Positions 16,233 to 25,078 of a stretch of DNA of 64,000 nt are shown here, one piece after another (position 1 is the first letter of the stretch; the number at the start of each line of letters is the position of its first letter). Source of the stretch: DAIODI01 sp046349255. GTDB lineage: Bacteria > Pseudomonadota > Alphaproteobacteria > Rhizobiales > Aestuariivirgaceae. The notes below the pieces were generated by a model. The model saw only the letters and a program-made list of their open reading frames with translations, had not been told where the DNA came from and made no database searches. Location of the stretch: NCBI GenBank assembly GCA_046349255.1, contig JAXMCR010000003.1, positions 930,001 through 994,000 on the forward strand, read 5' to 3'. The translations under genes and the position numbers were made by a program.

Positions 16233-16970
16233 TCACCCGGCGAGCGCTGCCTCGACGAGGGCGACCATCTCGGGCACCGAGGATGCGACCGGCGCGTCGG
16301 GCTTCGGCGGGCGGTGCACCATCACCACGGGGATGCCGAGAGCCGCGGCCGCATCGAGCTTCTCGCGCGAGCCGCCGGCGTTCTTCGTCACCAGCACGTC
16401 GATCGCCTCCTCGCGCATCAGGCGCATCTCGCTCTCGCGCGAGAACGGCGGCCGGCCCTCGACGATGCGCCACGAAGCCGGTGCGCCGTGGTCGGCCGTC
16501 TCGATCATCCGCGCTACGACCTTCACGTCGCCGCGCTGGCGGAACGCCTCGAGTTCCTTGCGGCCGGTGGTGAGGAACACGCGCGCGCCCGGCGCGATCA
16601 TCGCCGCCGCGGCTTCCAGGTCCGAAACCTCCGTCCACTGATCGTCCGCGCCAGGCTGCCACGCCGGCCGCTCGAACCGCACGTAGGGCACGCCGGCCGC
16701 GCGCGCCCCTTCGGCGGCGTTGCGCGAGATCTTCACCGCGAACGGATGCGTCGCGTCGCACACCAGCGCGATCTCCTCCGCGCGCACGTAGGCCGCGAGC
16801 CCCTTCGCGCCGCCGAAGCCGCCGACGCGCACCTCGCCCACCGGCAGCAGCGGCGCACGCGTCACGCCGGCGAGCGAGCTCACCACGGTATACCCCTTGC
16901 CGACGAGCGCCTTCGCCAGCGCGCGCGCGTCGCCGGTGCCGCCGAGCAACAGAAGGCGCTCACCCGGCAC
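16233..16970 (-). CDS. cobK: CobK/CbiJ, precorrin-6A reductase
   Basis: A 245-residue NADPH-dependent reductase of the macrocycle of precorrin-6A or its cobalt form. The nucleotide-binding N-terminus RLLLLGGTGDARALA, DATHPFAVKISRNA, TTGRKELEAF and VTKNAGGSREKLDAA are all family motifs. It is on the minus strand and its start overlaps the end of cbiD by 11 bases, so the two are coupled and transcribed away from cobA. Confidence 0.95.
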   Translation of the reverse strand: MPGERLLLLGGTGDARALAKALVGKGYTVVSSLAGVTRAPLLPVGEVRVGGFGGAKGLAAYVRAEEIALVCDATHPFAVKISRNAAEGARAAGVPYVRFERPAWQPGADDQWTEVSDLEAAAAMIAPGARVFLTTGRKELEAFRQRGDVKVVARMIETADHGAPASWRIVEGRPPFSRESEMRLMREEAIDVLVTKNAGGSREKLDAAAALGIPVVMVHRPPKPDAPVASSVPEMVALVEAALAG

Positions 16971-18036
16971 GGCCGATCACCTCGCCCTTGCGGTCCACCA
17001 CCAGCGTGTCGAGCGCCACCTCGGCGCCGCGCAGGATGCGCAATCCCTGCTCACGCGCCGCCGCCGCAACATCCTGCGTCAACGGCACCCGCGCCGCGCG
17101 GACAACACTCTCCACCTCGAGCGCCGAATTCGCCCGGCGCACCGCCTCGACGAGCGCAGAGTCCGCGCCTAGCGCCCCGGCCCGCGCGGCGAGCCAGTCG
17201 AAATCCACCTGGCTGCGGCCCGAATGCAGGTCCATCGCACCCTGCGCCATCTTCGTCATCTTCCCGAAGCCGCCCGCCACCGTCACGCGCGCCACGGGAT
17301 GGTCGCGCAGGTACTTCAGCATGCCGCCCACGAAGTCGCCCATGTCGATGAGCGCCTCGAGCGGCAGTCCGTACGCGGATTGAACGGCCGCTTCCGAGGT
17401 CGATCCCGTGGACCCCGCCACGTGCGAAAGCCCCATGGCGCGCGCCACGTCGATGCCGCGGTGGATCGAGGCGATCCACGCCGCGCAGCTGAACGGGTGC
17501 ACGATGCCCGTCGTGCCGAGGATCGACAGCCCGCCGACGATCCCGAGCCGCGGGTTCCACGTCTTCTCCGCCAGCGCCGCTCCTCCGGGTACGGAGAGTT
17601 CCACCACGACATCGCCGGGGTCGCCGTGCGCAGCCGCGAGGTCTTCCACCACGCCAAGAATCATCGCGCGCGGCACCGGGTTGATCGCCGGCTCCCCCGG
17701 CGCAATCGGCAGGCCCGCCCGCGTCACCGTGCCCACGCCTTCGCCCGCCCGGAACGTCACGCCGGACCCGGCAACCCCGCGCGTCACGGTCGAGACGATC
17801 ATCGCCCCGTGCGTCACGTCCGGGTCGTCGCCCGCATCCTTCACGATCCCGGCCTGCGCCCAGCCGGGTTCAAGACCCTCCAGCGCCAGCGCGAAGGCCG
17901 GCGTTTCGCCCTTCGGCAGCGTGATGCTCACGGGATCGGGAAACGCGCCGGTCAGCAATGCCGCATATGCTGCCTTGGTTGCCGCTGTCGCGCAGGCGCC
18001 GGTGGTCCAGCCGCGTCTAAGGTTTTGAATGGGCAT
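16960..18036 (-). CDS. cbiD: CbiD, cobalt-precorrin-5B C1-methyltransferase
   Basis: A 358-residue CbiD protein. It has the N-terminal RRGWTTGACATAATKAAY signature (from about residue 7), TWNPRLGIVGGLSILGTTGI and the C-terminal metal/SAM-associated blocks. In the early-cobalt pathway CbiD methylates C1; the aerobic pathway uses the unrelated CobF. Its presence with CbiG and CbiX argues for an early-cobalt route. It is divergently transcribed from cobA with 81 bases between the start codons. Confidence 0.94.
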   Translation of the reverse strand: MPIQNLRRGWTTGACATAATKAAYAALLTGAFPDPVSITLPKGETPAFALALEGLEPGWAQAGIVKDAGDDPDVTHGAMIVSTVTRGVAGSGVTFRAGEGVGTVTRAGLPIAPGEPAINPVPRAMILGVVEDLAAAHGDPGDVVVELSVPGGAALAEKTWNPRLGIVGGLSILGTTGIVHPFSCAAWIASIHRGIDVARAMGLSHVAGSTGSTSEAAVQSAYGLPLEALIDMGDFVGGMLKYLRDHPVARVTVAGGFGKMTKMAQGAMDLHSGRSQVDFDWLAARAGALGADSALVEAVRRANSALEVESVVRAARVPLTQDVAAAAREQGLRILRGAEVALDTLVVDRKGEVIGRAG

Positions 18037-18117
18037 GGTTTGTCCGCTGTCGTCACGGTATACTCGACGGCTGGAGATTTGCGAAGGTTCAGGCGTAGGG
18101 TCGGGCGTTCAGGAACG

Positions 18118-18987
18118 ATGGAAACGGGTCAGAAGCGCAGCTTGAGAACGTGGATGGAGGCCGGCGCCCCCGCCCCCGGATTCGCACGCCTCGATGCCGA
18201 GAATTTCCCGGCCTTCGAGGCAGGCACCGTGTGGCTCGTCGGCGCCGGCCCCGGCGCGCCGGGCCTCCTGTCGCTTCTCGCCTACCACGCCATGCAGACC
18301 TGCGACGTGGTCGTCTACGACGCGCTCGTGAACCCCGACATCCTGCGCTGGGTGCGCACCGGCGCCGAACTCGAATACGCGGGCAAGCGCGGCGGCAAGC
18401 CCTCGCCGAAGCAGCGCGACATTTCTGAACGCCTCATCGATCTCGCCCGCGCCGGCAAGCGCGTGCTCAGGCTCAAGGGCGGCGATCCGTTCATGTTCGG
18501 CCGCGGCGGCGAGGAAAGCCAGATGCTGGCGCGCGCCGGCGTGCGCTTCCGCATCGTGCCGGGCATCACCTCCGGCATCGGCGGCCTCGCCTACGCCGGC
18601 ATCCCGGCCACCCACCGCGACAGCAACCACTCGGTGATCTTCCTCACCGGCCACGACGCCACGGGCCGCATGCCGGCCAACGTGGACTGGGCGGCGGTCG
18701 CCACCGCCTCGCCCGTCATCGTCATGTACATGGCGGTGAAGAACGCCGGCGAGATCGCGCGTGCACTGATCGAGGGCGGCCGCGATCCGGCCGATCCCAT
18801 CACGTTCGTGTCGAACGCCACGATGCCGGACCAAACGATCCTCGAATCGACGCTCGGCGGGGTGGACGAGTTCCTGTCGCACACCACGCCCGCCACGCCC
18901 GCCATCGTGGTCGTCGGCAAGGTCACGGGCTGGCGCGAAATCCTCACCTGGTACGAAGGCCATCTGCGGGAGAACCCGGTTGGCTGA
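18118..18987 (+). CDS. cobA: CobA/SUMT, uroporphyrinogen-III C-methyltransferase
   Basis: A 289-residue tetrapyrrole methylase that makes precorrin-2, the entry to cobalamin. After an N-terminal extension of about 35 residues come VWLVGAGPGAPGLLS, VVVYDALVNPDIL, RLKGGDPFMFGRGGEE and VPGITSGIGGLAYAGIP. There is no CysG oxidase/ferrochelatase domain. The ATG at 18118 is the first in frame after the divergent promoter region. cobB starts five bases after its stop. Confidence 0.94.
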   Translation: METGQKRSLRTWMEAGAPAPGFARLDAENFPAFEAGTVWLVGAGPGAPGLLSLLAYHAMQTCDVVVYDALVNPDILRWVRTGAELEYAGKRGGKPSPKQRDISERLIDLARAGKRVLRLKGGDPFMFGRGGEESQMLARAGVRFRIVPGITSGIGGLAYAGIPATHRDSNHSVIFLTGHDATGRMPANVDWAAVATASPVIVMYMAVKNAGEIARALIEGGRDPADPITFVSNATMPDQTILESTLGGVDEFLSHTTPATPAIVVVGKVTGWREILTWYEGHLRENPVG

Positions 18988-18992
18988 TCAGG

Positions 18993-20279
18993 TTGACTAG
19001 AGGGCTGGTGATTGCCGCGCCCTCCTCCGGGTCCGGCAAGACGGTCGTCACGCTCGCCCTGCTCGCCGCGCTCTTGCGGCGCGGGGTGAACGTCGCCTCG
19101 GCGAAGGCCGGGCCCGACTACATCGACCCGCGTTTCCACGAACACGCCACGCACCGTCCCTGCGTGAACCTCGACCCGTGGGCGATGCGCCCCGCGCTCG
19201 TCGAAGCGCTGGCGGCCCGCGGACGCTGCGACCTGCTCGTCGTCGAGGGCGTGATGGGTCTGTTCGACGGCGCCTCCGGTGGCGCAGGCTCCACGGCCGA
19301 TCTCGCGGCGCTCCTGAAGCTGCCGGTGGTGCTGGTGATCGACGTCGCCCGCCAGGCGCAGTCGGCAGCGGCCCTCGTCGAAGGGTTCGCCCGCCACCGC
19401 GCGGATGTCACGGTCGCCGGCGTCATCCTCAACCGGGTCGCCGGTGAAAAGCACCGCAGGCTGATCGAGGCGGCGCTGGAGCGTTCTGGCGTGCCGGTGC
19501 TCGGCGCGGTGCCGCGCGAGGAGGCGCTGGCGCTGCCGTCGCGCCACCTCGGGCTCGTGCAGGCGGGCGAGCACGGCGCGCTTCCCGCCTTCATCGAACG
19601 CGCGGCCGGGATCATCGCGGCGCACGTCGACCTCGACGCGCTGATGCAGCGCGCCGCCCCGCTCGCCACCGCGCGAACTGCCCGCCCCCTGCCGCCGCTC
19701 GGCCAGCGCATCGCGGTCGCGTCGGACGAGGCGTTCGCCTTCGCCTACCCGCATCTCGTCGAAGGCTGGCGCGCGCAGCACGCCGAGGTGATTGCCTTCT
19801 CCCCGCTCGCCGACGAAGCGCCGGATACCGCGGCCGATGCCGTCTACCTCCCCGGCGGCTATCCCGAACTCCACGCCGGGCGCATCGCCGGCAACGGGCG
19901 CTTCCAGTCGGGCCTCCGCGCAGCGGCGATGCGCGGCGCGCTGGTCTACGGCGAGTGCGGCGGCTTCATGGTGATGGGCCGTACACTGATCGATGCCGAA
20001 GGCGCGGCGCACCCGATGGCGGACCTGCTTCCCGTCGAGACGAGCTTTGCGAAGCGCCGCATGCACCTCGGCTACCGGCGGCTCACGCACGACGGCGCGC
20101 TGCCGTGGCCCGAACGCTTGCGCGGCCACGAGTTCCACCACTCCACGCTGGTGTCCTCGGGCGCCGGCGCGCCGCTCTTCGCCGCGAGCGATGCCGCGGG
20201 CGAGCAGCTTGCGCCCATGGGCTTGCGGTTGGGCTGCGTGATGGGCTCCTACGCCCACGTCATCGACGCCGAAGACTGA
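18993..20279 (+). CDS. cobB: CobB/CbiA, cobyrinate a,c-diamide synthase
   Basis: A 428-residue glutamine-dependent amidase. The N-terminal P-loop domain has IAAPSSGSGKTVVTLAL and SAKAGPDYIDPRFHE. The C-terminal class I glutaminase domain has VYGECGGFMVMG with the catalytic Cys and FHHSTL. It amidates the a and c side chains. The start is probably TTG at 18993 (MTRGLVIAAP); no ATG lies upstream of the P-loop in frame. It follows cobA by five bases and precedes cobQ by 11. Confidence 0.92.
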   Translation: MTRGLVIAAPSSGSGKTVVTLALLAALLRRGVNVASAKAGPDYIDPRFHEHATHRPCVNLDPWAMRPALVEALAARGRCDLLVVEGVMGLFDGASGGAGSTADLAALLKLPVVLVIDVARQAQSAAALVEGFARHRADVTVAGVILNRVAGEKHRRLIEAALERSGVPVLGAVPREEALALPSRHLGLVQAGEHGALPAFIERAAGIIAAHVDLDALMQRAAPLATARTARPLPPLGQRIAVASDEAFAFAYPHLVEGWRAQHAEVIAFSPLADEAPDTAADAVYLPGGYPELHAGRIAGNGRFQSGLRAAAMRGALVYGECGGFMVMGRTLIDAEGAAHPMADLLPVETSFAKRRMHLGYRRLTHDGALPWPERLRGHEFHHSTLVSSGAGAPLFAASDAAGEQLAPMGLRLGCVMGSYAHVIDAED

Positions 20280-20290
20280 CGGGCGAAGCG

Positions 20291-21757
20291 ATGGCGCGCG
20301 CAATCATGCTCCAGGGCACGGGCTCGGACGTCGGCAAGTCGCTGATCGCGGCGGGGCTCGCGCGCGCGTTCGTCAACCGCGGCCTGAAGGTTTCGCCGTT
20401 CAAGCCGCAGAACATGTCGAACAACGCGGCCGTCACGGTGGACGGCGGCGAGATCGGCCGCGCGCAGGCGCTGCAGGCGCGCGCCGCGAAGGTCGCGCCC
20501 GTCGTGCACATGAACCCGATCCTGCTTAAACCCGAGACGACGACCGGCGCGCAGGTGATCGTGCAAGGCAAGCGCCACGCCTCGATGGGCGCGCGGGAGT
20601 ATTTCTCCGCACGCGAACGATTCATGCCGGCGATCCTCGACAGCTTCCGCAGGCTCGTCTCGGCGAGCGATCTCGTCATCGTCGAAGGCGCCGGCTCCCC
20701 GGCCGAGGTGAACCTGAGGACGGGCGATCTCGCCAACATGGGCTTCGCGCACGCGGCGGGCGTTCCCGTCGTGCTCGTGGGCGACATCCACCGCGGCGGC
20801 GTCATCGCCTCGCTCGTCGGCACGTTCGCGGTGCTGCCGCCGGAAGACGCCGCGATGATCCGCGGCACGCTCATCAACAATTTTCACGGCGACCCGTCGC
20901 TGTTCGATGAGGGTATACGGATCATCGAGGCGCGCACCGGCGTCCCCTGCCTCGGCGTCGTCCCCCACTTCGCGGATGCGCGAAAGCTTCCCGCCGAGGA
21001 CGCGGTCGCGCTCGAACGCGCAGGCACGAGCGGCAACGGGCCGATCAAGATCTGTGTCCTGAGGTTGTCGCGCATCGCGAACTTCGACGACCTCGATCCC
21101 CTGAAGCTCGAGCCGGGCGTCAGTCTGTCGTTCGTGCAGCCGGGCGAGCCGATCCCGGGCGATGCCTCGCTCGTCATCATCCCCGGCTCGAAGGCGACGA
21201 TCGCCGACCTCGCCGACCTGCGCGCGCAAGGCTGGGACGTCGACCTTCACGCGCACGTCCGGCGCGGCGGCGCGGTGCTCGGCGTGTGCGGCGGCTACCA
21301 GATTCTTGGAACGATGATCCACGATCCGGAAGGGCTCGAGGGTCCCCCCGGGTCGGCCCCGGGACTCGGCCTCCTCGACGTCGAGACGGTGCTCACGCCG
21401 GACAAGACCCTCAAGCGCGTCTCCGGCACGCATTCGGACACTGGCCTTACAATCGACGGCTACGAGATCCATCTCGGCACGACAACGGGCCCCGCCACGG
21501 CAAACATCTTCGCGATGATCGACGGCCATCCGGACGGCGCGGTGTCGCCGTCCGGGCGCGTCGCCGGCACCTACCTCCACGGTTGCTTCGGCTCCGACGC
21601 CTTCCGCCGCGCCTACCTCCAAACCCTCGGCGCCGCGCCCGGAAACGTCTCCTTCGAGGCGGAAATCGAGGCCGTGCTCGACCGCCTCGCCGCTCATCTC
21701 GAAGCGTCGATCGACGTGAATCGTCTTCTGAGCCTCGCCGCCGAAGTGGCTGAATAA
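20291..21757 (+). CDS. cobQ: CobQ/CbiP, cobyric acid synthase
   Basis: A 488-residue amidase that uses glutamine to amidate the b, d, e and g side chains of adenosylcobyrinate a,c-diamide. The N-terminal signature is IMLQGTGSDVGKSLI. FKPQNMSNNAAVT and VGDIHRGGVIASL follow, and the glutaminase Cys lies in LGVCGGYQILG. The late HGCFGSDAFR contains the glutaminase His region. The ATG chosen gives the standard N-terminus. cobD begins four bases after its stop. Confidence 0.95.
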   Translation: MARAIMLQGTGSDVGKSLIAAGLARAFVNRGLKVSPFKPQNMSNNAAVTVDGGEIGRAQALQARAAKVAPVVHMNPILLKPETTTGAQVIVQGKRHASMGAREYFSARERFMPAILDSFRRLVSASDLVIVEGAGSPAEVNLRTGDLANMGFAHAAGVPVVLVGDIHRGGVIASLVGTFAVLPPEDAAMIRGTLINNFHGDPSLFDEGIRIIEARTGVPCLGVVPHFADARKLPAEDAVALERAGTSGNGPIKICVLRLSRIANFDDLDPLKLEPGVSLSFVQPGEPIPGDASLVIIPGSKATIADLADLRAQGWDVDLHAHVRRGGAVLGVCGGYQILGTMIHDPEGLEGPPGSAPGLGLLDVETVLTPDKTLKRVSGTHSDTGLTIDGYEIHLGTTTGPATANIFAMIDGHPDGAVSPSGRVAGTYLHGCFGSDAFRRAYLQTLGAAPGNVSFEAEIEAVLDRLAAHLEASIDVNRLLSLAAEVAE

Positions 21758-21761
21758 GCTC

Positions 21762-22724
21762 ATGTTTTCGCTGTCGCTCCAGATCGCGCTCGCCGCCGTG
21801 CTGATCGAACGGCTGGTCGGCTACCCGAAGGTCGTGCAGGAGGCGATCGGCCACCCCGTCGAGTGGATGGGCGCGCTCATCGCCCGGCTCGACGAGGCGA
21901 TGAACTCCCCGCGTGATTTGGGATTCACACGGCGATTCAAGGGCTTGCTGGCGATGGCGATCCTCCTCGCCGTCATCGCCGGCATCACGATCCCGGTCAG
22001 CGTCTGGCTGCGCACGCAAGCCTGGGGCTGGCTCGCCGAGGCCGTGCTCGCGACGAGCCTCATCGCTCAAAGTTCGCTGCGCGACCACGTCCGCGCCGTC
22101 TACGACGGCCTGAAGCGAAGCCTCGCCGAGGGTCGCACGGCGGTCAGCATGATCGTCGGGCGCGACCCGCAAGTGCTTGATGAAGCTGGCGTTTCACGTG
22201 CAGCGATCGAAAGCCTTGCGGAAAGCACCTCGGATGGAATCGTCGCCCCCGTGCTGGCGCTGGCACTCGGCGGCCTGCCGGGGATCGCCCTCTACAAGGC
22301 GATCAACACTGCCGACAGCATGATCGGCCACAAGGACGAACGGTACCTCCAGTTCGGCTGGGCCGCCGCCCGCCTCGACGACTTCGTGAACCTGATCCCC
22401 GCCCGCCTGTCGGGCCTGCTCATCGCCGGCGCGGCGAGCCTCACCTCGCCCCGGAAAGGCGCGGAATCGCTCGCGGCGATGTGGGAGGATGCGAGGAAGC
22501 ACGAGTCGCCCAACGCCGGCTGGCCCGAGGCCGCGACCGCCGGCGCGCTGGGCATCCGCCTCGGCGGCCCGCGCGCCTACGAGGGCGAGATGGTGGACCT
22601 GCCGTGGTTCGGTTCCGGCCGCACCGACATCGGGGCGGACGACATCCGCCGGGCGCTACGCCTCTATGGCCGAACGCTGACGCTCGGAACGATCCTGCTG
22701 GGACTGGTTGCGCTCTTCTTCTAA
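21762..22724 (+). CDS. cobD: CobD/CbiB, adenosylcobinamide-phosphate synthase
   Basis: A 320-residue inner-membrane protein with four to five helices. It attaches the aminopropanol (or its phosphate) arm to adenosylcobyric acid. Family motifs include HPVEWMGALIARLD, IVGRDPQ, ESLAESTSDGIVAPVLA, NTADSMIGHKDERY and the C-terminal ADDIRRALRLYGR. It is the last gene of the cobA-cobB-cobQ-cobD operon and converges on cobU, whose stop is four bases away. Confidence 0.94.
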   Translation: MFSLSLQIALAAVLIERLVGYPKVVQEAIGHPVEWMGALIARLDEAMNSPRDLGFTRRFKGLLAMAILLAVIAGITIPVSVWLRTQAWGWLAEAVLATSLIAQSSLRDHVRAVYDGLKRSLAEGRTAVSMIVGRDPQVLDEAGVSRAAIESLAESTSDGIVAPVLALALGGLPGIALYKAINTADSMIGHKDERYLQFGWAAARLDDFVNLIPARLSGLLIAGAASLTSPRKGAESLAAMWEDARKHESPNAGWPEAATAGALGIRLGGPRAYEGEMVDLPWFGSGRTDIGADDIRRALRLYGRTLTLGTILLGLVALFF

Positions 22725-22728
22725 AGCG

Positions 22729-23232
22729 TCACTTCAACTGGAGCGGCAGCCCCGCCGCCACGAACGTCACCGTGTCGCAGGTAGCCGCGAGCCGCTGGTT
22801 CGCCAGTCCCGCAAGGTCGCGGAACCGGCGGGCGAGCGCATTGTCCGGCACGATGCCCAGCCCCACCTCGTTCGAGACGAGGCATACCGTGCCCGCGAGC
22901 GCCGGCAGGCGGTCGCACAGCGCCTCCACCTCGGCCTCGACGTCAGCCTCGGCGAGCAGCAGGTTGGTTACCCAGAGCGTCACGCAGTCGACCAGCACGA
23001 AGTGCGCGGGCGAAGCCACTTTTTCCAGCACCGTCAGGAGCTTGAGCGATTCTTCGTGAGTCTCCCACCCCTGCCCGCGGCGCTCCTGATGAAGCCGCAC
23101 GCGCTCCACCATCTCGTCGTCGAACGCCTGTGCGGTCGCCACGTAGACCCGCTTCAGCCCGCTCTCGACCGCCAGCCGTTCGGCAAGCCGGGACTTGCCC
23201 GACCGCGCGCCGCCGAGGACGAGGATGCTCAC
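22729..23232 (-). CDS. cobU: CobU/CobP, adenosylcobinamide kinase / guanylyltransferase
   Basis: A 167-residue bifunctional enzyme of the nucleotide-loop pathway. The P-loop is LGGARSGKS (residues 6-14) and later motifs are VDCVTLWVTNLL and VSNEVGLGIVP. The GTG at 23232 is chosen because it gives the family N-terminus and overlaps the stop of the upstream DUF1636 gene (GTGA). A longer in-frame reading would run through that gene. CobS/CobV and CobT/CobU for lower-ligand attachment are not in the window. Confidence 0.93.
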   Translation of the reverse strand: MSILVLGGARSGKSRLAERLAVESGLKRVYVATAQAFDDEMVERVRLHQERRGQGWETHEESLKLLTVLEKVASPAHFVLVDCVTLWVTNLLLAEADVEAEVEALCDRLPALAGTVCLVSNEVGLGIVPDNALARRFRDLAGLANQRLAATCDTVTFVAAGLPLQLK

Positions 23233-23612
23233 GGCGCCTCGCCCCGCGACGGCGGCAGCCGCGCGATGAAGTGTCCGCGCATCCCCTGCGGCCACGACCG
23301 GAACGGCACTTCGCCGGTCGCCGTCGCCCCGTGCAGGTCGAACCACTGGAGGATGGCTTCGGCCGCCTCGCGCGTCGGTTCAAATCCGCCCGTGATGTAG
23401 CTGAACCGCTGGTCGTCCCGGATCCACACGTTGCAGTGATGCAGGCACGACCAGAGGCACGCCTGCCGCTCCACGTTCACGTCGCTGCGGCCGTTTTCGG
23501 CCAGCAGCGCCTCCATCGTCTGCGCCAGCGCCTCGCCGCCGGTGCGGCCGTCCGGTCCGACCTTTTCGGTCTGCGACCACTTGCAGGTCGTGCAGAAGAT
23601 CAGCGATCGCAC
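23229..23612 (-). CDS. DUF1636 metal-binding protein linked to cobalamin genes
   Basis: A 127-residue protein with Cys pairs at the N-terminus (FCTTCKW, C7/C10) and a CLWSCLHHCNVW motif near residue 52-62. These are candidate ligands for a [2Fe-2S] or other metal site. DUF1636 proteins recur next to cob genes in alphaproteobacteria, and here the stop overlaps the cobU start. Function is unknown; redox support or metal handling for corrin assembly is inference. Confidence 0.82.
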   Translation of the reverse strand: MRSLIFCTTCKWSQTEKVGPDGRTGGEALAQTMEALLAENGRSDVNVERQACLWSCLHHCNVWIRDDQRFSYITGGFEPTREAAEAILQWFDLHGATATGEVPFRSWPQGMRGHFIARLPPSRGEAP

Positions 23613-23720
23613 GGTCGGTCTCCGGTTGCCCCCTCGGCGCGTCCGTGCTTAACGGGATGACGGCCGGAGTTCAACCGGCGGGCCGTCCCGTGGGTGCCGA
23701 GAGGGGGGAGCTACCGCTCC

Positions 23721-24479
23721 ATGAAGCTCAGCTTTGTCGCAAGCGATGCGCCGGAAGCCCGCGCGGCGGAGACGGAACTGTCCGATCTCTACGGGAACGC
23801 GCCCCTGGACGAGGCCGACGCCGTGGTGGCGCTGGGTGGCGACGGCCTGATGCTGCAGACGCTGCACCGCGTCCTGCCGCGGGGCCATGCGATCTACGGC
23901 ATGAACCGCGGCTCCGTCGGCTTCCTCATGAACGACTATTCCACGGCGGACCTGCCAGATCGCATCCGCAATGCGGAGGTCACCGCGATCCACCCCCTGT
24001 GCATGGAGGCGACCACCGTCTCCGGCGAGACCACGCGTTCGCTGGCGTTCAACGAAGTCTCCCTGCTGCGCCAGCGCCACCAGGCGGCAAAACTCAGGAT
24101 TTCCGTCGACGGCAAGGTGCGGCTCGAAGAGCTCATCTGCGATGGGGTGATCGTCGCGACGCCCGCCGGTTCGACCGCCTACAACCTCTCGGCCAACGGC
24201 CCCATTCTTCCAGTGAATTCTCAACTCTTGGCGCTCACCCCCATCAGCGCCTTCCGGCCGCGCCGCTGGCGGGGCGCGATTCTGCCGCACGACGCGAGCG
24301 TCGGGATCGAGATCCTCGAGTACGAGAAGCGCCCGGTCGCCGCGGTCGCAGATCACGAGGAAGTGCGCAACGTCCGGTCCGTCCACATCCGCGAGGACGC
24401 CTCGCTTTCGGTGAAGCTGATGTTCGACGCGGGCCACACGCTGGCCGAACGGGTGCTCCAGGAGCAGTTCCGGCTCTAG
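23721..24479 (+). CDS. nadK: NAD kinase
   Basis: A 252-residue cytosolic NAD+ kinase that makes NADP+. The GGDG motif is at residues 39-42, followed by NRGSVGFLMN, a conserved FNEVSLLR and TPAGSTAYNLSANGPI. Length matches the short alphaproteobacterial NadK. The ATG at 23721 follows a GGGGGAG SD. It is a single gene with its own promoter region between the DUF1636 gene, which diverges from it, and the small Pro-rich gene. Confidence 0.93.
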   Translation: MKLSFVASDAPEARAAETELSDLYGNAPLDEADAVVALGGDGLMLQTLHRVLPRGHAIYGMNRGSVGFLMNDYSTADLPDRIRNAEVTAIHPLCMEATTVSGETTRSLAFNEVSLLRQRHQAAKLRISVDGKVRLEELICDGVIVATPAGSTAYNLSANGPILPVNSQLLALTPISAFRPRRWRGAILPHDASVGIEILEYEKRPVAAVADHEEVRNVRSVHIREDASLSVKLMFDAGHTLAERVLQEQFRL

Positions 24480-24535
24480 GCAACTTTACGTCCGAACGTC
24501 GCGTTTCTCCTCCGTTGAGCAGAGGAGACACGACA

Positions 24536-24859
24536 ATGGCGCAGACGAAACCGAAAAAGCACGAGGAGAAGTCGAAGAAGCCGGCGGCGCACGAGCCTGC
24601 TGAGGATCTGGTTGACGCCGGTTCCGACATGTCGTTCCCGGCTTCCGATCCCCCTTCCTACATGGGCGGAACGGCTGTCGCCGGCCCGCCGCCGGAGGAC
24701 GAGCCGCCGCGGGAGCCGGTGAACACCGAAGTCACCGACCCCAACGCCATCCAGCCGGCGAGGCAAGATCCGAACCCCGACAGCCCGCCGAAGAACGACC
24801 CGGAAAAATTGGCGCAAACCGAAGATGCCGAGGGAACGGATCGTCGCAAGGGACGTTAG
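24536..24859 (+). CDS. Small acidic/Pro-rich protein with SFPASDPPSY motif
   Basis: A 107-residue hydrophilic, probably disordered protein. A Lys-rich N-terminus is followed by the motif DMSFPASDPPSY (about residues 31-42) and a Pro/Glu/Asp-rich tail. The 'SFPASDPPS' motif recurs in small alpha- and betaproteobacterial proteins of unknown role. The ATG follows AGAGGAG by about eight bases. A strong Rho-independent terminator follows at 24903. No function is assigned. Confidence 0.7.
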   Translation: MAQTKPKKHEEKSKKPAAHEPAEDLVDAGSDMSFPASDPPSYMGGTAVAGPPPEDEPPREPVNTEVTDPNAIQPARQDPNPDSPPKNDPEKLAQTEDAEGTDRRKGR

Positions 24860-24902
24860 TCGGCTGCGAACCGTCATCCCCCATGGTTCGCGCGGCTCCT
24901 TG

Positions 24903-24937
24903 GCGACGGTCTCCAGACAGGCCGTCGCTCTTTTTTT
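24903..24937 (+). terminator. Rho-independent terminator
   Basis: A GCGACGG/CCGTCGC stem (24903-24909 with 24922-24928) is followed by TCTTTTTTT. It is oriented for the small Pro-rich gene ending at 24859. Confidence 0.85.
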
Positions 24938-25041
24938 GCCGCATTTTCAAAATATTGCGCGGGCTGATTGAGCCGGCAGTTAAACGAATCGTTAGGCGGC
25001 TCGCGGTAGTGTGATGTCAGTGAGTTGCGTATCTGAGTTCG

Positions 25042-25066
25042 AACCGGGGCCCTCGTGGCCCCGGTT
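25042..25066. terminator. Stem-loop between convergent units
   Basis: A perfect 10-bp stem AACCGGGGCC-CTCGT-GGCCCCGGTT lies 12 bases past the end of the DUF2336-like gene. No clear T-run follows on either strand. It may terminate the minus-strand gene or protect the transcript end. The GGTTCGAAC next to it looks like a tRNA T-arm but no tRNA folds here. Confidence 0.5.
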
Positions 25067-25078
25067 TCCGTTTCGGCT

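Noticed and set aside
25030..25066. Possible tRNA (GAGTTCGAACC next to a stable stem)
   Set aside because: Only a T-arm-like piece is present; no acceptor, D or anticodon arm can be formed.
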